NCBI GenBank assembly: GCA_038210135.1
Contig: JBBQWZ010000039.1
Coordinates: forward strand, 1-64,000
Direction of reading: 5' to 3'
DNA: 64,000 nt
From: JBBQWZ01 sp038210135
Lineage (GTDB): Bacteria > Acidobacteriota > Terriglobia > Bryobacterales > Bryobacteraceae
Part shown: one piece after another, positions 44,221-52,931 of the stretch
Layout: each line of letters begins with the position of its first letter
How positions within the stretch are numbered: position 1 is the stretch's first letter
The notes under the pieces: generated by a model
What the model saw: only the letters and a program-made list of their open reading frames with translations
What the model was told of the DNA's origin: nothing
The model's database searches: none
Translations under genes and position numbers: made by a program

Positions 44221-45380
44221 GGTGCGACCTCGGATGACGGAATCCCCGCCTTTACGGGTGGGGGCATGAGATTGGCGGTTGCCGCCCTTACGGGTGGGGG
44301 CATGAGACTAGTTGTCCCCGCCCTCACGGGCGGGGCTGTAGGATTGGCGGTTGCCGTCTTGGCGGGCGGAGAAATGAGATTCGAAACGTCGTAAACGGAT
44401 AGGGAGCCGTCGAAGCGGGCGGCTGCCAGGCTGCGGCCATCGGGCGAGAACGCCAAGCCGTTGATCCAGTCGGATTGCTTGTCGATGACGCGAGCCTCTT
44501 CGAGATTGGGAAGGCGGAGAAATTTGATGACCCTGTCGGCCCCGGCGGAGACCAGCATGTCGCCGGAGGGCGACCAGGCCAGCCGCAGGATCTGATCCTC
44601 GTGCGCGATCTGAGTTTGCTCGAGGGTTCCGGCTTTCTCGCCGAGCGACCAGATGCGGATCGATTTATCGAGGCCCGCGGCGGCGACGCGGCGTCCGGTG
44701 GGATCGAGGACGATTGTATTGATTCCGTCGGTCGGTTCAGAAAGCGTGTACAAGCGCTCGCCTGAAGCGACGTCCCAAATCTTGATGCTGCGGTCGGCGG
44801 AACCGGATACGAGACGCTTACCGTCGGGCGTAAAAGCAAGGGCGTAGACGGCGTCGATGTGGTCTTTGAGCGTGCGGACTTCTTTGCCGGTCGCGACATC
44901 CCACAGCTTGATCAGCTTGTCGTAGCTGGAGGTCGCGAGAAGTTTTTCGTTGGGCGAAAAGGCGAGGCCGTAGACGCAATCGGTGTGCCCATCGATCCGG
45001 AGGATTTGTTCGGTGCCGCGCCACACGATGACTTCGCCTTTGCGGCCGGGCAAACCCGCTCCGGCGGCGAGGAGGGATCCGTCGCGCGAGTAGGCTACGG
45101 CGCGGACGGCTTCGGTGGATCCAGTTAGTTTGGTTTTGATTTGTTTGCCCGACGCGTCGTACAGGCGGACTTCGCGGAAGCCACCGACGGCGATGGTTTG
45201 GCCGTTGGGGGCCCAGGCGAGGCTGTAACTCGGATTCGGCGGCGTGGGTGGAGCGGCTATGGCGATGGAAGCGGCTAGGAAGAAGCTGGTAAGTCGAGTG
45301 GAGCACTTACTTCGCTCGGCTTCGCCTCGCTTCGTGCGCGCCTCGATGCCATGCGCTGGTGATTCGCTTCTGCGGTTCAT
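44217..45380 (-). CDS. Exported WD40-repeat protein with repeat-derived tail
   Basis: Predicted beta-propeller of 387 residues with about seven WD40 repeats (for example IDGHTDCVYGLAFSPNEKLL and SSYDKLIKLWDVATGKEV). A hydrophobic stretch SFFLAASIAIAAPP near residues 32-45 acts as signal peptide after an unusually long, Arg/Lys-rich N-region. That N-region (EARTKRGEAERSKCS) is encoded by a family-C repeat, and the last 50 or so residues consist of four 12-residue units (PPVRAGTTSLMP-like) encoded by tandem family-E repeats. The gene lies 5 nt after the DUF1549/DUF1553 gene and overlaps the PPC gene. It probably scaffolds this secreted system; its role is unknown. Confidence 0.88.
   Translation of the reverse strand: MNRRSESPAHGIEARTKRGEAERSKCSTRLTSFFLAASIAIAAPPTPPNPSYSLAWAPNGQTIAVGGFREVRLYDASGKQIKTKLTGSTEAVRAVAYSRDGSLLAAGAGLPGRKGEVIVWRGTEQILRIDGHTDCVYGLAFSPNEKLLATSSYDKLIKLWDVATGKEVRTLKDHIDAVYALAFTPDGKRLVSGSADRSIKIWDVASGERLYTLSEPTDGINTIVLDPTGRRVAAAGLDKSIRIWSLGEKAGTLEQTQIAHEDQILRLAWSPSGDMLVSAGADRVIKFLRLPNLEEARVIDKQSDWINGLAFSPDGRSLAAARFDGSLSVYDVSNLISPPAKTATANPTAPPVRAGTTSLMPPPVRAATANLMPPPVKAGIPSSEVAP
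44243..44386 (-). repeat. Family-E tandem repeat inside coding sequence
   Basis: Four units of exactly 36 bp (CCGCC cores at 44246, 44282, 44318 and 44354) derived from CCCCGCCCTTACGGGCGGGG. The array is read in frame as the C-terminal tail of the WD40 protein and ends against the next start codon. The unit at 44316-44335 keeps the perfect hairpin; others carry G-U-tolerated changes. Confidence 0.92.
45301..45350 (+). repeat. Family-C repeat within the WD40 N-terminus
   Basis: Full family-C copy (GCACTTACTTCGCTCGGC ... CTTCGTGCGCGCCTCGATGC). It is translated in reverse as the positively charged N-region of the WD40 protein. Confidence 0.85.
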
Positions 45381-45385
45381 TGGCT

Positions 45386-47797
45386 CTAGTGGTTGAAGAG
45401 AAATTCTTTGCTGGTCAGCATCGCCCAGACGGCGTCTTCGAGAGCGGGACGGCGGGCGTCGAGACTTTGCGCACGGGCCTTTTCGAGAACGTCCAGCACC
45501 TGGCGCTTTTCGTTTTCGTTGGGGTAGCGGCTGAACGCGGACAGGTACAGATGCTCGATAATGCGGCGGTCCGAAAGTCCGACTTTGAGGAACAGCGCGA
45601 TGTAGCCGTTGTCGTTCGAGAGCTTCTTGTTCAGCGTGTCGCCGTTCAGGACGTGGAGAGCTTGCGCCACGGTGGGAACCATGGAACGCTCTCCGGCATC
45701 GCAGATGTCGCGCGCAGGGCGGCCGAATGACGAGAGGAACTGCGATTGGATTTGCGTATCGGGAAGCTGCAATGCGCGCGTGCCGGCGGGGTAGCCGCCG
45801 AAATTCGTGGCGACTCCGGTGACCTGCGACATCGCATCGAGGATGACTTCGGCGTTCAGGCGCTTGACGACGTACTTCGAGTAATACATGTTGTCGCTCG
45901 CGTTGGTCGAGTTGGCTTCGCTCGAAAGCTGATAGACGCTCGAGGTCATGATGAGGCGGATCAGACGCTTGACGTCGAAGCCGTGCGCTGCAAAATCTTT
46001 GGAGAGGGCGGCGAAGAGTTCCTCGTTCGAGGCGGGGTTCGACAAGCGAACGTCGTCCACTGGATCCACCAGACCGCGGCCGAGGAAGTTGGCCCAGACG
46101 CGATTCACAACGGTGCGCGCGAACAGGACGTTATCGGGGCTGGTGAGCCAATTCGCGAAGGCGATCCGGCGATCGGTTTGCGAGTCGAGAGATAAGGCGG
46201 GTCCGTCGAGGGGCGCGGGAGCGAGGGGCTTCAACAGGCGCGGATGGTTGATGTCGCCGGATGTTTTTGCGAAGACGATGTTGTCTCCGTCGGAGCCATT
46301 CTTGAGGCCGACGCGAGAGAACAAGTTGGCCATCTGGTAGTACTGCGTCTGCGTCCATTTCTCAAGTGGATGGTTATGGCAGCGCGCGCAGGTGAGCTTT
46401 TGACCGAGGAAAGCCTGGGTGGTGGTTTCGACCAGATCGATGGGGTCTTTGTGGAGGACGTAATAATTCAATTCGCCGTGCTGACGATTGCTGCCCGTAC
46501 CGGTGAAGATCTCTTTGGCGAATTTGTCCCAGGGCTTGTTTTGGGCTACGCTCTCGCGGATCCAGTTGTAAAAGCTCCACATCGCGTTGGGGCGTAGTTT
46601 CTTGCTCGAAACCAGCAGCAAATCGGACCATTTGTAGGCCCAGTAGTCGGTGAACTCGTCACGCGCAAGAAGTTGATCGACGAGCTTCTCGCGCTTGTTG
46701 GCGGAGGTGTCGGCGAGGAAATTTTCGACTTCTTCCGCCGACGGCAAGATGCCAGCGGCGTCCAGATACGCGCGGCGCAGGAACGCGGCATCGTCGGCAG
46801 GCTTCGATGGCGCGATGTGAAGCGTTTTCCATTTGGCGACGGCCAGGTCGTCGATGAAGCTTTTGCGGGGAAAGTTGTTGTAGGCGGCGTCCGCTATTTG
46901 ATTCGGATAGGGAACGGTGAGCCGGGCGTAGAGGACGCGGCTGGAATACCAGCAGGTGATGGCGGCCTCGCCGTGGCCGTTCATTTTGACGCGGCCCCAA
47001 TCGTCAACGGTGGCGACGCCTTCGTTATTCGAATTGAACTTCACCCAGCGGGTGACGTCCTCGGTGTGGCCGTCGGAATATTTGGCGCGAACGACGATTT
47101 GCTGTTCGGCTCCGGTCGTGAGCGTGGCGGTGGGCGGAAAGACATCGAGGCCGGTGATGGTTGCGTCGGAGTCGGCGGGGCGTGGCGTTCCGGCGGCGAT
47201 CCATTCCTGAATGACGCGGTACTCGAGCGAGTCCGGCTTGAAGCGGCGGCCACCGCCGTGGGGCGTCGCGAAGGTGGCCTTTTGAAGAACCAGCGAGCCG
47301 GCGGGATCCGCGGGCGAAATGCGGCGTCCGACGGACTGGCGCGTTAGTGTGTCGAAGTCGACATCGGGGTCGTAGCCGCGGAGGGTCAGTTTGAAGCCGT
47401 TCTTGCCGGCGAGCGCGCCGTGGCAGGCTCCCTGATTGCAGCCGGTTTTGGTCATGACGGGAATGACGTGATTGCGGAAGCTCCAGGTGAAGGGCGCTTT
47501 CGCGTTTTGCACGGTGACGCGCGCGGAGGCTTTTGCGCCATCGCGTGTGGCGGTGACTTCGGCGGTGCCGTCGGCGACGGGGGTGACGATTCCGTTTTCC
47601 ACTTTGACGATGGCGGGGTTGGAGGAGGTCCAGGTGACTTTGCGAGTGACGTCGGCATTGGTCGCGGCGTCGAGGGATTCGGCGAGGAGCTGCTGGCGGG
47701 CCTCGGGTCCGGTGAGGGTGACGGCGGACGGCAGGATGCGGAGGTCGGCGGCGAGACTTGCAGGCAGAAAGGCGAAAAATAAACCAAGTCGAAGCAT
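45386..47797 (-). CDS. DUF1549/DUF1553 (PSD1-type) secreted protein with Ig-like domain
   Basis: Predicted exported protein of 803 residues. A signal peptide (LGLFFAFLPASLAADL) is followed by a bacterial Ig-like (BIG2) domain (TWTSSNPAIVKVENGIVTPV), a cytochrome-c-like segment KTGCNQGACHGALAGKNG with a CxxxCH motif, DUF1549 (DDLAVAKWKTLHIAP) and DUF1553 (GSNRQHGELNYYV; CARCHNHPLEKW; TRTVVNRVWANFLGRGLV-like). The CARCH sequence is a classical haem motif. The family is abundant in Planctomycetes and Acidobacteria and always lies beside DUF1501 proteins; its chemistry is not established. Here the DUF1501 gene is 500 bp upstream, separated by a DUF2283/DUF4258 pair. The WD40 gene follows after 5 nt. 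Confidence 0.92.
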   Translation of the reverse strand: MLRLGLFFAFLPASLAADLRILPSAVTLTGPEARQQLLAESLDAATNADVTRKVTWTSSNPAIVKVENGIVTPVADGTAEVTATRDGAKASARVTVQNAKAPFTWSFRNHVIPVMTKTGCNQGACHGALAGKNGFKLTLRGYDPDVDFDTLTRQSVGRRISPADPAGSLVLQKATFATPHGGGRRFKPDSLEYRVIQEWIAAGTPRPADSDATITGLDVFPPTATLTTGAEQQIVVRAKYSDGHTEDVTRWVKFNSNNEGVATVDDWGRVKMNGHGEAAITCWYSSRVLYARLTVPYPNQIADAAYNNFPRKSFIDDLAVAKWKTLHIAPSKPADDAAFLRRAYLDAAGILPSAEEVENFLADTSANKREKLVDQLLARDEFTDYWAYKWSDLLLVSSKKLRPNAMWSFYNWIRESVAQNKPWDKFAKEIFTGTGSNRQHGELNYYVLHKDPIDLVETTTQAFLGQKLTCARCHNHPLEKWTQTQYYQMANLFSRVGLKNGSDGDNIVFAKTSGDINHPRLLKPLAPAPLDGPALSLDSQTDRRIAFANWLTSPDNVLFARTVVNRVWANFLGRGLVDPVDDVRLSNPASNEELFAALSKDFAAHGFDVKRLIRLIMTSSVYQLSSEANSTNASDNMYYSKYVVKRLNAEVILDAMSQVTGVATNFGGYPAGTRALQLPDTQIQSQFLSSFGRPARDICDAGERSMVPTVAQALHVLNGDTLNKKLSNDNGYIALFLKVGLSDRRIIEHLYLSAFSRYPNENEKRQVLDVLEKARAQSLDARRPALEDAVWAMLTSKEFLFNH

Positions 47798-47804
47798 GAA
47801 AGAT

Positions 47805-48050
47805 CTATTTCCTCGACCCAGCTGGAGAATAAAGGCGTTCTGCCGAAGCCAATGCCGTTGCAGGAAGCGCGCGGCTGGCGTCCAGGATTTCGATACCTAA
47901 GAGCTTGCCGTCTCCGTCGAAATCCAGGTGAATCGAGCCGGCCGCCGCGGCTGCATCGCACACATGAGTCATCACCGCGGCGCCAGCCGGAATCGGATCC
48001 TCCAGATAAATGTAAGCGGCGTCCACTTCGCGGTCGTAGGTGATTCTCAT
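47805..48050 (-). CDS. DUF2283 small protein (antitoxin-like)
   Basis: Protein of 81 residues starting MRITYDREVDAAYIYL, the hallmark of DUF2283, and continuing IHLDFDGDGKLLGIEILDAS. Its ATG overlaps the stop of the upstream DUF4258 gene (ATGA). DUF2283/DUF4258 pairs are common in soil bacteria and have the look of toxin-antitoxin modules, in which DUF2283 would be the antidote; no experimental role is known to me. The last 15 residues vary between homologues. Found inside an otherwise conserved secreted-protein operon, 7 nt before the DUF1549/DUF1553 gene. Confidence 0.85.
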   Translation of the reverse strand: MRITYDREVDAAYIYLEDPIPAGAAVMTHVCDAAAAAGSIHLDFDGDGKLLGIEILDASRALPATALASAERLYSPAGSRK

Positions 48051-48292
48051 GGCTTCTCCTTCTTCAGACGATCCACGTAGTCACGCCCAATTCCTGTCAT
48101 TACGGTTGTCACAACCCCATCCACGGTACCGACGAAGAGCTTCTTATCTTGCGCATAGTAGCCGACCTTATTAATACCTTCGTGCCGATATTCAAACGCG
48201 GCAGCGGATTTCATGGTTGAATCTACATCCTCAAGAGTCACGCCGCGCTGCAACATCCGCTCGATTGCATGACGCGACAATTTCCATTTCAT
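48047..48292 (-). CDS. DUF4258 small protein (toxin-like)
   Basis: Protein of 81 residues with the DUF4258 pattern LSRHAIERMLQRGVTLEDV near the N-terminus and YYAQDKKLFVGTVDGVVTTV. The fold is predicted to be RelE-like, with His and Arg residues (SRHAIERMLQRG) that might serve as RNase residues; this is inference. It starts 4 nt after the DUF1501 stop codon and overlaps the DUF2283 gene by 4 nt, so it is co-transcribed with the host operon. Confidence 0.85.
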   Translation of the reverse strand: MKWKLSRHAIERMLQRGVTLEDVDSTMKSAAAFEYRHEGINKVGYYAQDKKLFVGTVDGVVTTVMTGIGRDYVDRLKKEKP

Positions 48293-48296
48293 GGAG

Positions 48297-49670
48297 TTAG
48301 ACGAACAACTCCTTGATGGCGCTGGTGCCGCGATCGACCAGGGGCATCGGGCGGCCTTGCGCTCCGGGGAGTTCGGTAGTGAGCGGGATTCCCAGGCCTT
48401 GATATATGGTGGCGGCGATCTCGCCGGGATTCACGGGGCGGTCTTTGGGCGCTCCGCCGATTTCATCCGACGTGCCGACGATGGTGCCGCCTTTGAGCGG
48501 TCCGCCGCCCATCAAAACGCTCCAGCATTGGGGCCAGTGATCGCGGCCACCGGCGGGATTCACTTTTGGAGTGCGGCCGAATTCGCCCATGCCGACGACC
48601 ATGGTGTTCTTGAGCAAGCCGCGCTCGGAAAGCTCTTCGAGGAGCGAGCTGTAGGCCATGTCGAACATCGGCCCGACGAGGTCGCGATAGCAGGAGATCG
48701 GCGAGAAGGGCTTGGAGCCGTGGATGTCCCAGGTGATCTCGTCGAACACGGTTTCGAACATGTTGATGGTGACGAAGCGGACTCCGGCTTCGATGAGGCG
48801 GCGCGCGAGCAGGCAACTCTGCCCGAAGCGATTGAGTCCGTATTTCTCGCGGACTTTCTCGGGTTCTTTGAACAGCTCGAAGGCTTCGCGAGCCTTGGCG
48901 GAGGACATCAGCGTATAGGCTTGCTGAAAAGTGGTGTCGAGCAAACGCGCGTCCTGCGAGGTTTCAAACTGGCTGACCGATTTGTCGATCAGCTCGCGCC
49001 AATTGCGCCGGCGATCGACACGGAGCGGCGTCAGGTAGTCGGGCGGAAGCAGATCCGGCACTTTGAAATTTGGATCTGAGGGATCGGCGTTGAGGACGAA
49101 AGGATCGAAGGATTTGCCGAGGTAGCCTGCGTTCTGGCCGTGCGGCATGTTGCCGCCCGTGTTGCCGATCGGACGCGGAAGCAGGACATGCGCGGGCACG
49201 TCTCCGTTCGAGCCTTTCATCTTTTGCAGCACGCAGCCCATGTGCGGATGCTCGATGCCGCCGGAGAACAGGCGTCCGGTCTGCATCATCTGATGGCCGG
49301 TGTCGTGGACGGCGGCGGCGGTGTGATAGACGCTGCGGACTATGGAATATTTATCGGCGTGTTTCGCCATACGAGGAAAATTTTCGGAGATCTCGATCCC
49401 CGGAACATTAGTCTTGATGGGCTTGTAGGGTCCGCGAATTTCGATGGGCGCGTTCGGCTTCATGTCCCAGGTATCGAGCTGGGAGGGTCCGCCGACGAGC
49501 ATCAGGAAGATGCAGTTCACATCTTCATTCGAAGCCTGGCCCTGGGCACGCAAGCCGAAGAACTGGCCGAGAGAGAGTCCGAGGGTGGAAAGCGCACCGG
49601 CATGAAGGAAATCGCGGCGGCGCAATCCGTCGCAGAATTCGACGGCACGGTCGGCATCGAGACGAAACAT
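48297..49670 (-). CDS. DUF1501 sulfatase-like secreted protein
   Basis: Predicted exported protein of 457 residues. The N-terminus GLRRRDFLHAGALSTLGLSL is a Tat-type signal. The core has LMLVGGPSQLDTWDMKPNAP, PHMGCVLQKMKG, WDIHG and the C-terminal GEFGRTPKVNPAGGRDHWP, all DUF1501 landmarks related to alkaline-phosphatase/sulfatase folds. Reaction unknown. ATG 49670 is used, with AAGGAGG 10 nt upstream; an in-frame extension of 25 residues is rejected. It heads the operon DUF1501, DUF4258, DUF2283, DUF1549/DUF1553, WD40, PPC. Folded export through Tat suggests a cofactor-bearing enzyme. Confidence 0.92.
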   Translation of the reverse strand: MFRLDADRAVEFCDGLRRRDFLHAGALSTLGLSLGQFFGLRAQGQASNEDVNCIFLMLVGGPSQLDTWDMKPNAPIEIRGPYKPIKTNVPGIEISENFPRMAKHADKYSIVRSVYHTAAAVHDTGHQMMQTGRLFSGGIEHPHMGCVLQKMKGSNGDVPAHVLLPRPIGNTGGNMPHGQNAGYLGKSFDPFVLNADPSDPNFKVPDLLPPDYLTPLRVDRRRNWRELIDKSVSQFETSQDARLLDTTFQQAYTLMSSAKAREAFELFKEPEKVREKYGLNRFGQSCLLARRLIEAGVRFVTINMFETVFDEITWDIHGSKPFSPISCYRDLVGPMFDMAYSSLLEELSERGLLKNTMVVGMGEFGRTPKVNPAGGRDHWPQCWSVLMGGGPLKGGTIVGTSDEIGGAPKDRPVNPGEIAATIYQGLGIPLTTELPGAQGRPMPLVDRGTSAIKELFV

Positions 49671-49836
49671 GGCTTGGCGGCCTCCTTCGATTACAATTCG
49701 CGCGGCCCAGCCAGAGTAGAGCACATCGAACGAAAAGTGTTTCAATTCTATCGCAGGGCGTGTTCAGAGAACAGCCTGCCGGAAGTTTTCGATACCTCCG
49801 CGGAAGAAAAAAGGAACAATTCGGAGGCGGGGAAAG

Positions 49837-49842
49837 TATTCT
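49837..49842 (+). promoter_or_regulatory. Leaderless -10 element of the PQQ-propeller gene
   Basis: TATTCT ends exactly 6 nt before ATG 49849 and no Shine-Dalgarno lies between. A weak GGAACA lies 18 nt upstream. Confidence 0.55.
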
Positions 49843-49848
49843 TTTGGC

Positions 49849-51657
49849 ATGATCACCGCTGCCTCCACCGGCCGGAATGAGCAAAGAGACCTCCGGCTGT
49901 GGCCGGGCGTCGTCGCAATCGCGCTTCTGTTGTTGATTCGATTTGCGCTTCCTTTCTTCTGGCCGGAAACGTTCCTGGTGGCGCTGGTTGCGTCCTTGGT
50001 AATCGCGCTGGCAATTTTGATCTGGTGGATATTCTTCAGCCGGGCGCCCAAGCTGGATCGCTGGGCGGCCCTGCCTGTGATGATTGCGATCGCGGCCCTG
50101 ACGTTCCCGCTGATCGACAAGTCGATCGCCGGGGCAATGATGGGGTTGATGTTCGCGATGTATTCGATTCCGGTTCTCAGCCTGCTGCTGGTGCTATGGG
50201 CGGTGGCGACGCGAAATGGATCCCTCGCGTTCCGGCGGGCGTCGTTTGTGGGGGCGCTGCTGCTTTTTGCGGCCGGCTGGAACACCCTGAGAACGGATGG
50301 CATCACAGGATCGGCCGATTCGCTTTTGGCGTGGCGCTGGAGCAAGACGGCGGAACAGCGGCTGCTGGCGCAGGAAGAGCTTGTGCCTGCGGCACCCGCT
50401 GCTTTGCCCCCGGCGTCAACGACGGTGCCGATGAAAGAGGTCTCGCTGCCTGTCGCTCCCGTCGAGATTACGCCGAAGCCACCCACAGCGAATAGCTCCA
50501 CCGCGAACTGGCCTGGCTTTCGCGGACCGCACCGCGACGGGATCGTACATGACGTGCGCGTGAATAAGGATTGGGCGGCGGCGCGGCCGGTCGAGATCTG
50601 GCACCGCGCGGTGGGGCCGGGATGGTCGTCATTCGCCGTGCATGGGGATCTGATTTTCACCCAGGAACAACGCGGCGAAAACGAAGTGGTTTCCTGCTAC
50701 CGGTTGTCCACCGGCAAGCCGGTTTGGGCGCATCGCGATGCGGCGCGATTCTGGGAGTCGAACGGCGGAGCGGGTCCGCGCGCGACTCCTACGCTGAGCA
50801 ATGGCCGCGTGTACTCGCTTGGCGCTACCGGAATTCTGAACGTACTCGATGAGCAGACGGGCGCGCTGATTTGGTCGCACAATGCCGCTGCGGACACGGA
50901 GAGCAAGACACCGGGATGGGGCTTTAGCGCTTCGCCTTTGGTGATCGATGACGTCGTGATCGCGGCGACTTCGGGACGGGTGGTCGCCTACGATAGCAAG
51001 ACCGGCGAGCGGCGTTGGATGGGTCCCGCTGGAAGCGGTACTACCTATAGCTCTCCGCAACTGTTCACGATTGATGGCGTTCCGCAGGTGGTGCTGATGG
51101 CGGGGCACGGTCCGGTGAGCTTCGCTCCGGCGGATGGAACCGTTCTGTGGCATTACGAGTGGACGCCCGGGGCGCCGATCGTGCAGCCTGCTATGACGGC
51201 CGACGGCGACTTGCTTTTGAGCGAGGGAGATAATGCTCCGTTACGGCGAATCTCGGTGCGGCATGCGGCGGGCGGGTGGAACGTTGAAGAACGGTGGCGA
51301 TCGAGTGGTTTGAAACCGAACTTCAACGATTATGTGATCCACAACGGCCACGCGTTCGGATTCGACGGCAGCATTCTTGCCTGCATCGATCTCAAGGACG
51401 GCAAGCGGAGTTGGAAGGGCGGCCGTTACGGACAAGGGCAGCTGATCCTGCTGGCCGATCAGAATTTGCTGCTGATCGAAGCGGAGCAGGGCGATCTCGC
51501 GCTGGTTTTCGCGACTCCTGATCAGTACAAGGAAGTCGCGCGCATATCGGCGATCGAAGGCAAGAGCTGGAACCATCCGGTGCTGGTCGGCGACGTTCTA
51601 CTGGTGCGGAACGATCAACAGATGGCTGCGTTTCGACTGACTATGGCGCGTCCGTAG
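49849..51657 (+). CDS. Membrane-anchored PQQ-like beta-propeller protein
   Basis: Protein of 602 residues. Four to five N-terminal helices (about residues 18-145) anchor a linker rich in Pro/Ala/Thr and a periplasmic beta-propeller with PQQ-dehydrogenase-like repeats: WPGFRGPHRDG, VYSLGATGILNVLDEQTGALIW, VVAYDSKTGERRWMG and ACIDLKDGKRSWKG. Residues binding PQQ in true dehydrogenases are not evident, so it may be structural, as in many WPGFRGP outer-membrane-associated proteins. It is divergent from the DUF1501 operon and convergent with the CreD-like gene, ending 5 bp before it. Confidence 0.85.
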   Translation: MITAASTGRNEQRDLRLWPGVVAIALLLLIRFALPFFWPETFLVALVASLVIALAILIWWIFFSRAPKLDRWAALPVMIAIAALTFPLIDKSIAGAMMGLMFAMYSIPVLSLLLVLWAVATRNGSLAFRRASFVGALLLFAAGWNTLRTDGITGSADSLLAWRWSKTAEQRLLAQEELVPAAPAALPPASTTVPMKEVSLPVAPVEITPKPPTANSSTANWPGFRGPHRDGIVHDVRVNKDWAAARPVEIWHRAVGPGWSSFAVHGDLIFTQEQRGENEVVSCYRLSTGKPVWAHRDAARFWESNGGAGPRATPTLSNGRVYSLGATGILNVLDEQTGALIWSHNAAADTESKTPGWGFSASPLVIDDVVIAATSGRVVAYDSKTGERRWMGPAGSGTTYSSPQLFTIDGVPQVVLMAGHGPVSFAPADGTVLWHYEWTPGAPIVQPAMTADGDLLLSEGDNAPLRRISVRHAAGGWNVEERWRSSGLKPNFNDYVIHNGHAFGFDGSILACIDLKDGKRSWKGGRYGQGQLILLADQNLLLIEAEQGDLALVFATPDQYKEVARISAIEGKSWNHPVLVGDVLLVRNDQQMAAFRLTMARP

Positions 51658-51662
51658 ACGGC

Positions 51663-52925
51663 TTATCCATTGGCTAGCGGCATGGGTGGCGGATAGGTTG
51701 CCGCAGGTTCGCGCAACTCGCTCCACTTCACGCGGCCGGTTACCTGCATGGCGATGAACAGAGTCGCGATCGCGCCGATGGTCACCGTGAGGCCGGTGTA
51801 GCCCTTGAAGAAGAACGCGTAAGAGAACAGGATCAGGTAGACGAATTGCGCTCCGCCGGCTTCGACGGCGGCGAAGCGGAGACCGACGACCAGACGCAGA
51901 TAGCTGATCACCAGGAAGACGGAGACGAGCGACGACACGGCGAAGGCGGCGTGGATCGAGAGGTGGTCGGCGAGGTAGGCGAGCAGCAGGTGGAACGCGA
52001 AAAAGGCCGCGGCGAGGAAGAAGTAGTTCATCCAATGCAGGTCGATGCGCCGCAGCGTGGTGATCAGCAGCATCACAAAGAAGAAGAAAAACAGGGAGAC
52101 GGGTGCGAACAAGCTGATCTCGCCGGCGAGCGGACCCGGCTGTAGCTTCTCCGGCATGATGACGGCGATTTGCGCGCCGGAGACGAGGTTGCGGTAATTC
52201 CAGACGAGATCCCATCCGCCGGCGGATTCCTTCTTTTCAGCGGGCGAGAGAGAATTGTCGGCAAAATCGATGTCCTTGAAGTTGGTGGTCAGGTGGAGCG
52301 AGAAATCCTTGGCGGAAGCGATCTGCGGATTGCCGGGCGCGCCTGACGAATCCATGCGATAGCGCCAGGCGTTCATTCCCTGGGAGCGATATCCGAGGTG
52401 CATCTTTAGCGGCACGCCAGCCTTGGCATGCGTGATCCAAGCGGTTCCGGTTCCAAGCGGCTCGCCGTTTAACGAGATTCGCAGGTCGTCGTAGATGGCC
52501 TGCTGGGCGGGAAACGAGAAGGAAATTTGCACATCCTGGTCGGCGTCCGGCGGAGCAAATTCATAGTCAGCGGCGAAGGCGACCTTGTAGGTGCTGTACC
52601 AGAGAAGACCCTTCTGACGGGGCTCCAGATCGAGGCGCGCGTCGGCGCGGGTTTTGATCAACTCGATCGGAGTCAGGACGGTTTCTTCGGCCCAGTTCTT
52701 GACTTTCTTTCCATCGACGACCATTTCGACTTCGCGTCGGTTCTTAGTGATCACGGAAGCGGAGGGCGGACTCTGCAGTTGTTCGGAGCCCCAAACGCCG
52801 ACGACTTTCGAACGCAATCCGGAATCGGCGGAGTGGGTGCGTTGGTTGATATTCCCGGCTAGGAGGAGCCACGCGATGGAGGCTGAGAAGAAGATTATGG
52901 CGATAAAAACGATGCGGCGGGTCAT
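51663..52925 (-). CDS. CreD-like inner membrane protein
   Basis: Protein of 420 residues with an N-terminal helix, a periplasmic domain of about 240 residues and five C-terminal helices ending in LPLANG-like residues. Phrases such as PVSLFFFFFVMLLITTLRRI and NYFFLAAAFFAFHLLLAYL correspond to CreD, a member of the CreBCD envelope-stress regulon of unknown biochemistry. No creBC genes lie nearby. The start ATG 52925 coincides with the predicted transcription start of a near-consensus promoter, so the mRNA should be leaderless. Divergent from a DUF1223 gene. Confidence 0.78.
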   Translation of the reverse strand: MTRRIVFIAIIFFSASIAWLLLAGNINQRTHSADSGLRSKVVGVWGSEQLQSPPSASVITKNRREVEMVVDGKKVKNWAEETVLTPIELIKTRADARLDLEPRQKGLLWYSTYKVAFAADYEFAPPDADQDVQISFSFPAQQAIYDDLRISLNGEPLGTGTAWITHAKAGVPLKMHLGYRSQGMNAWRYRMDSSGAPGNPQIASAKDFSLHLTTNFKDIDFADNSLSPAEKKESAGGWDLVWNYRNLVSGAQIAVIMPEKLQPGPLAGEISLFAPVSLFFFFFVMLLITTLRRIDLHWMNYFFLAAAFFAFHLLLAYLADHLSIHAAFAVSSLVSVFLVISYLRLVVGLRFAAVEAGGAQFVYLILFSYAFFFKGYTGLTVTIGAIATLFIAMQVTGRVKWSELREPAATYPPPMPLANG

Positions 52926-52931
52926 GTGGCA

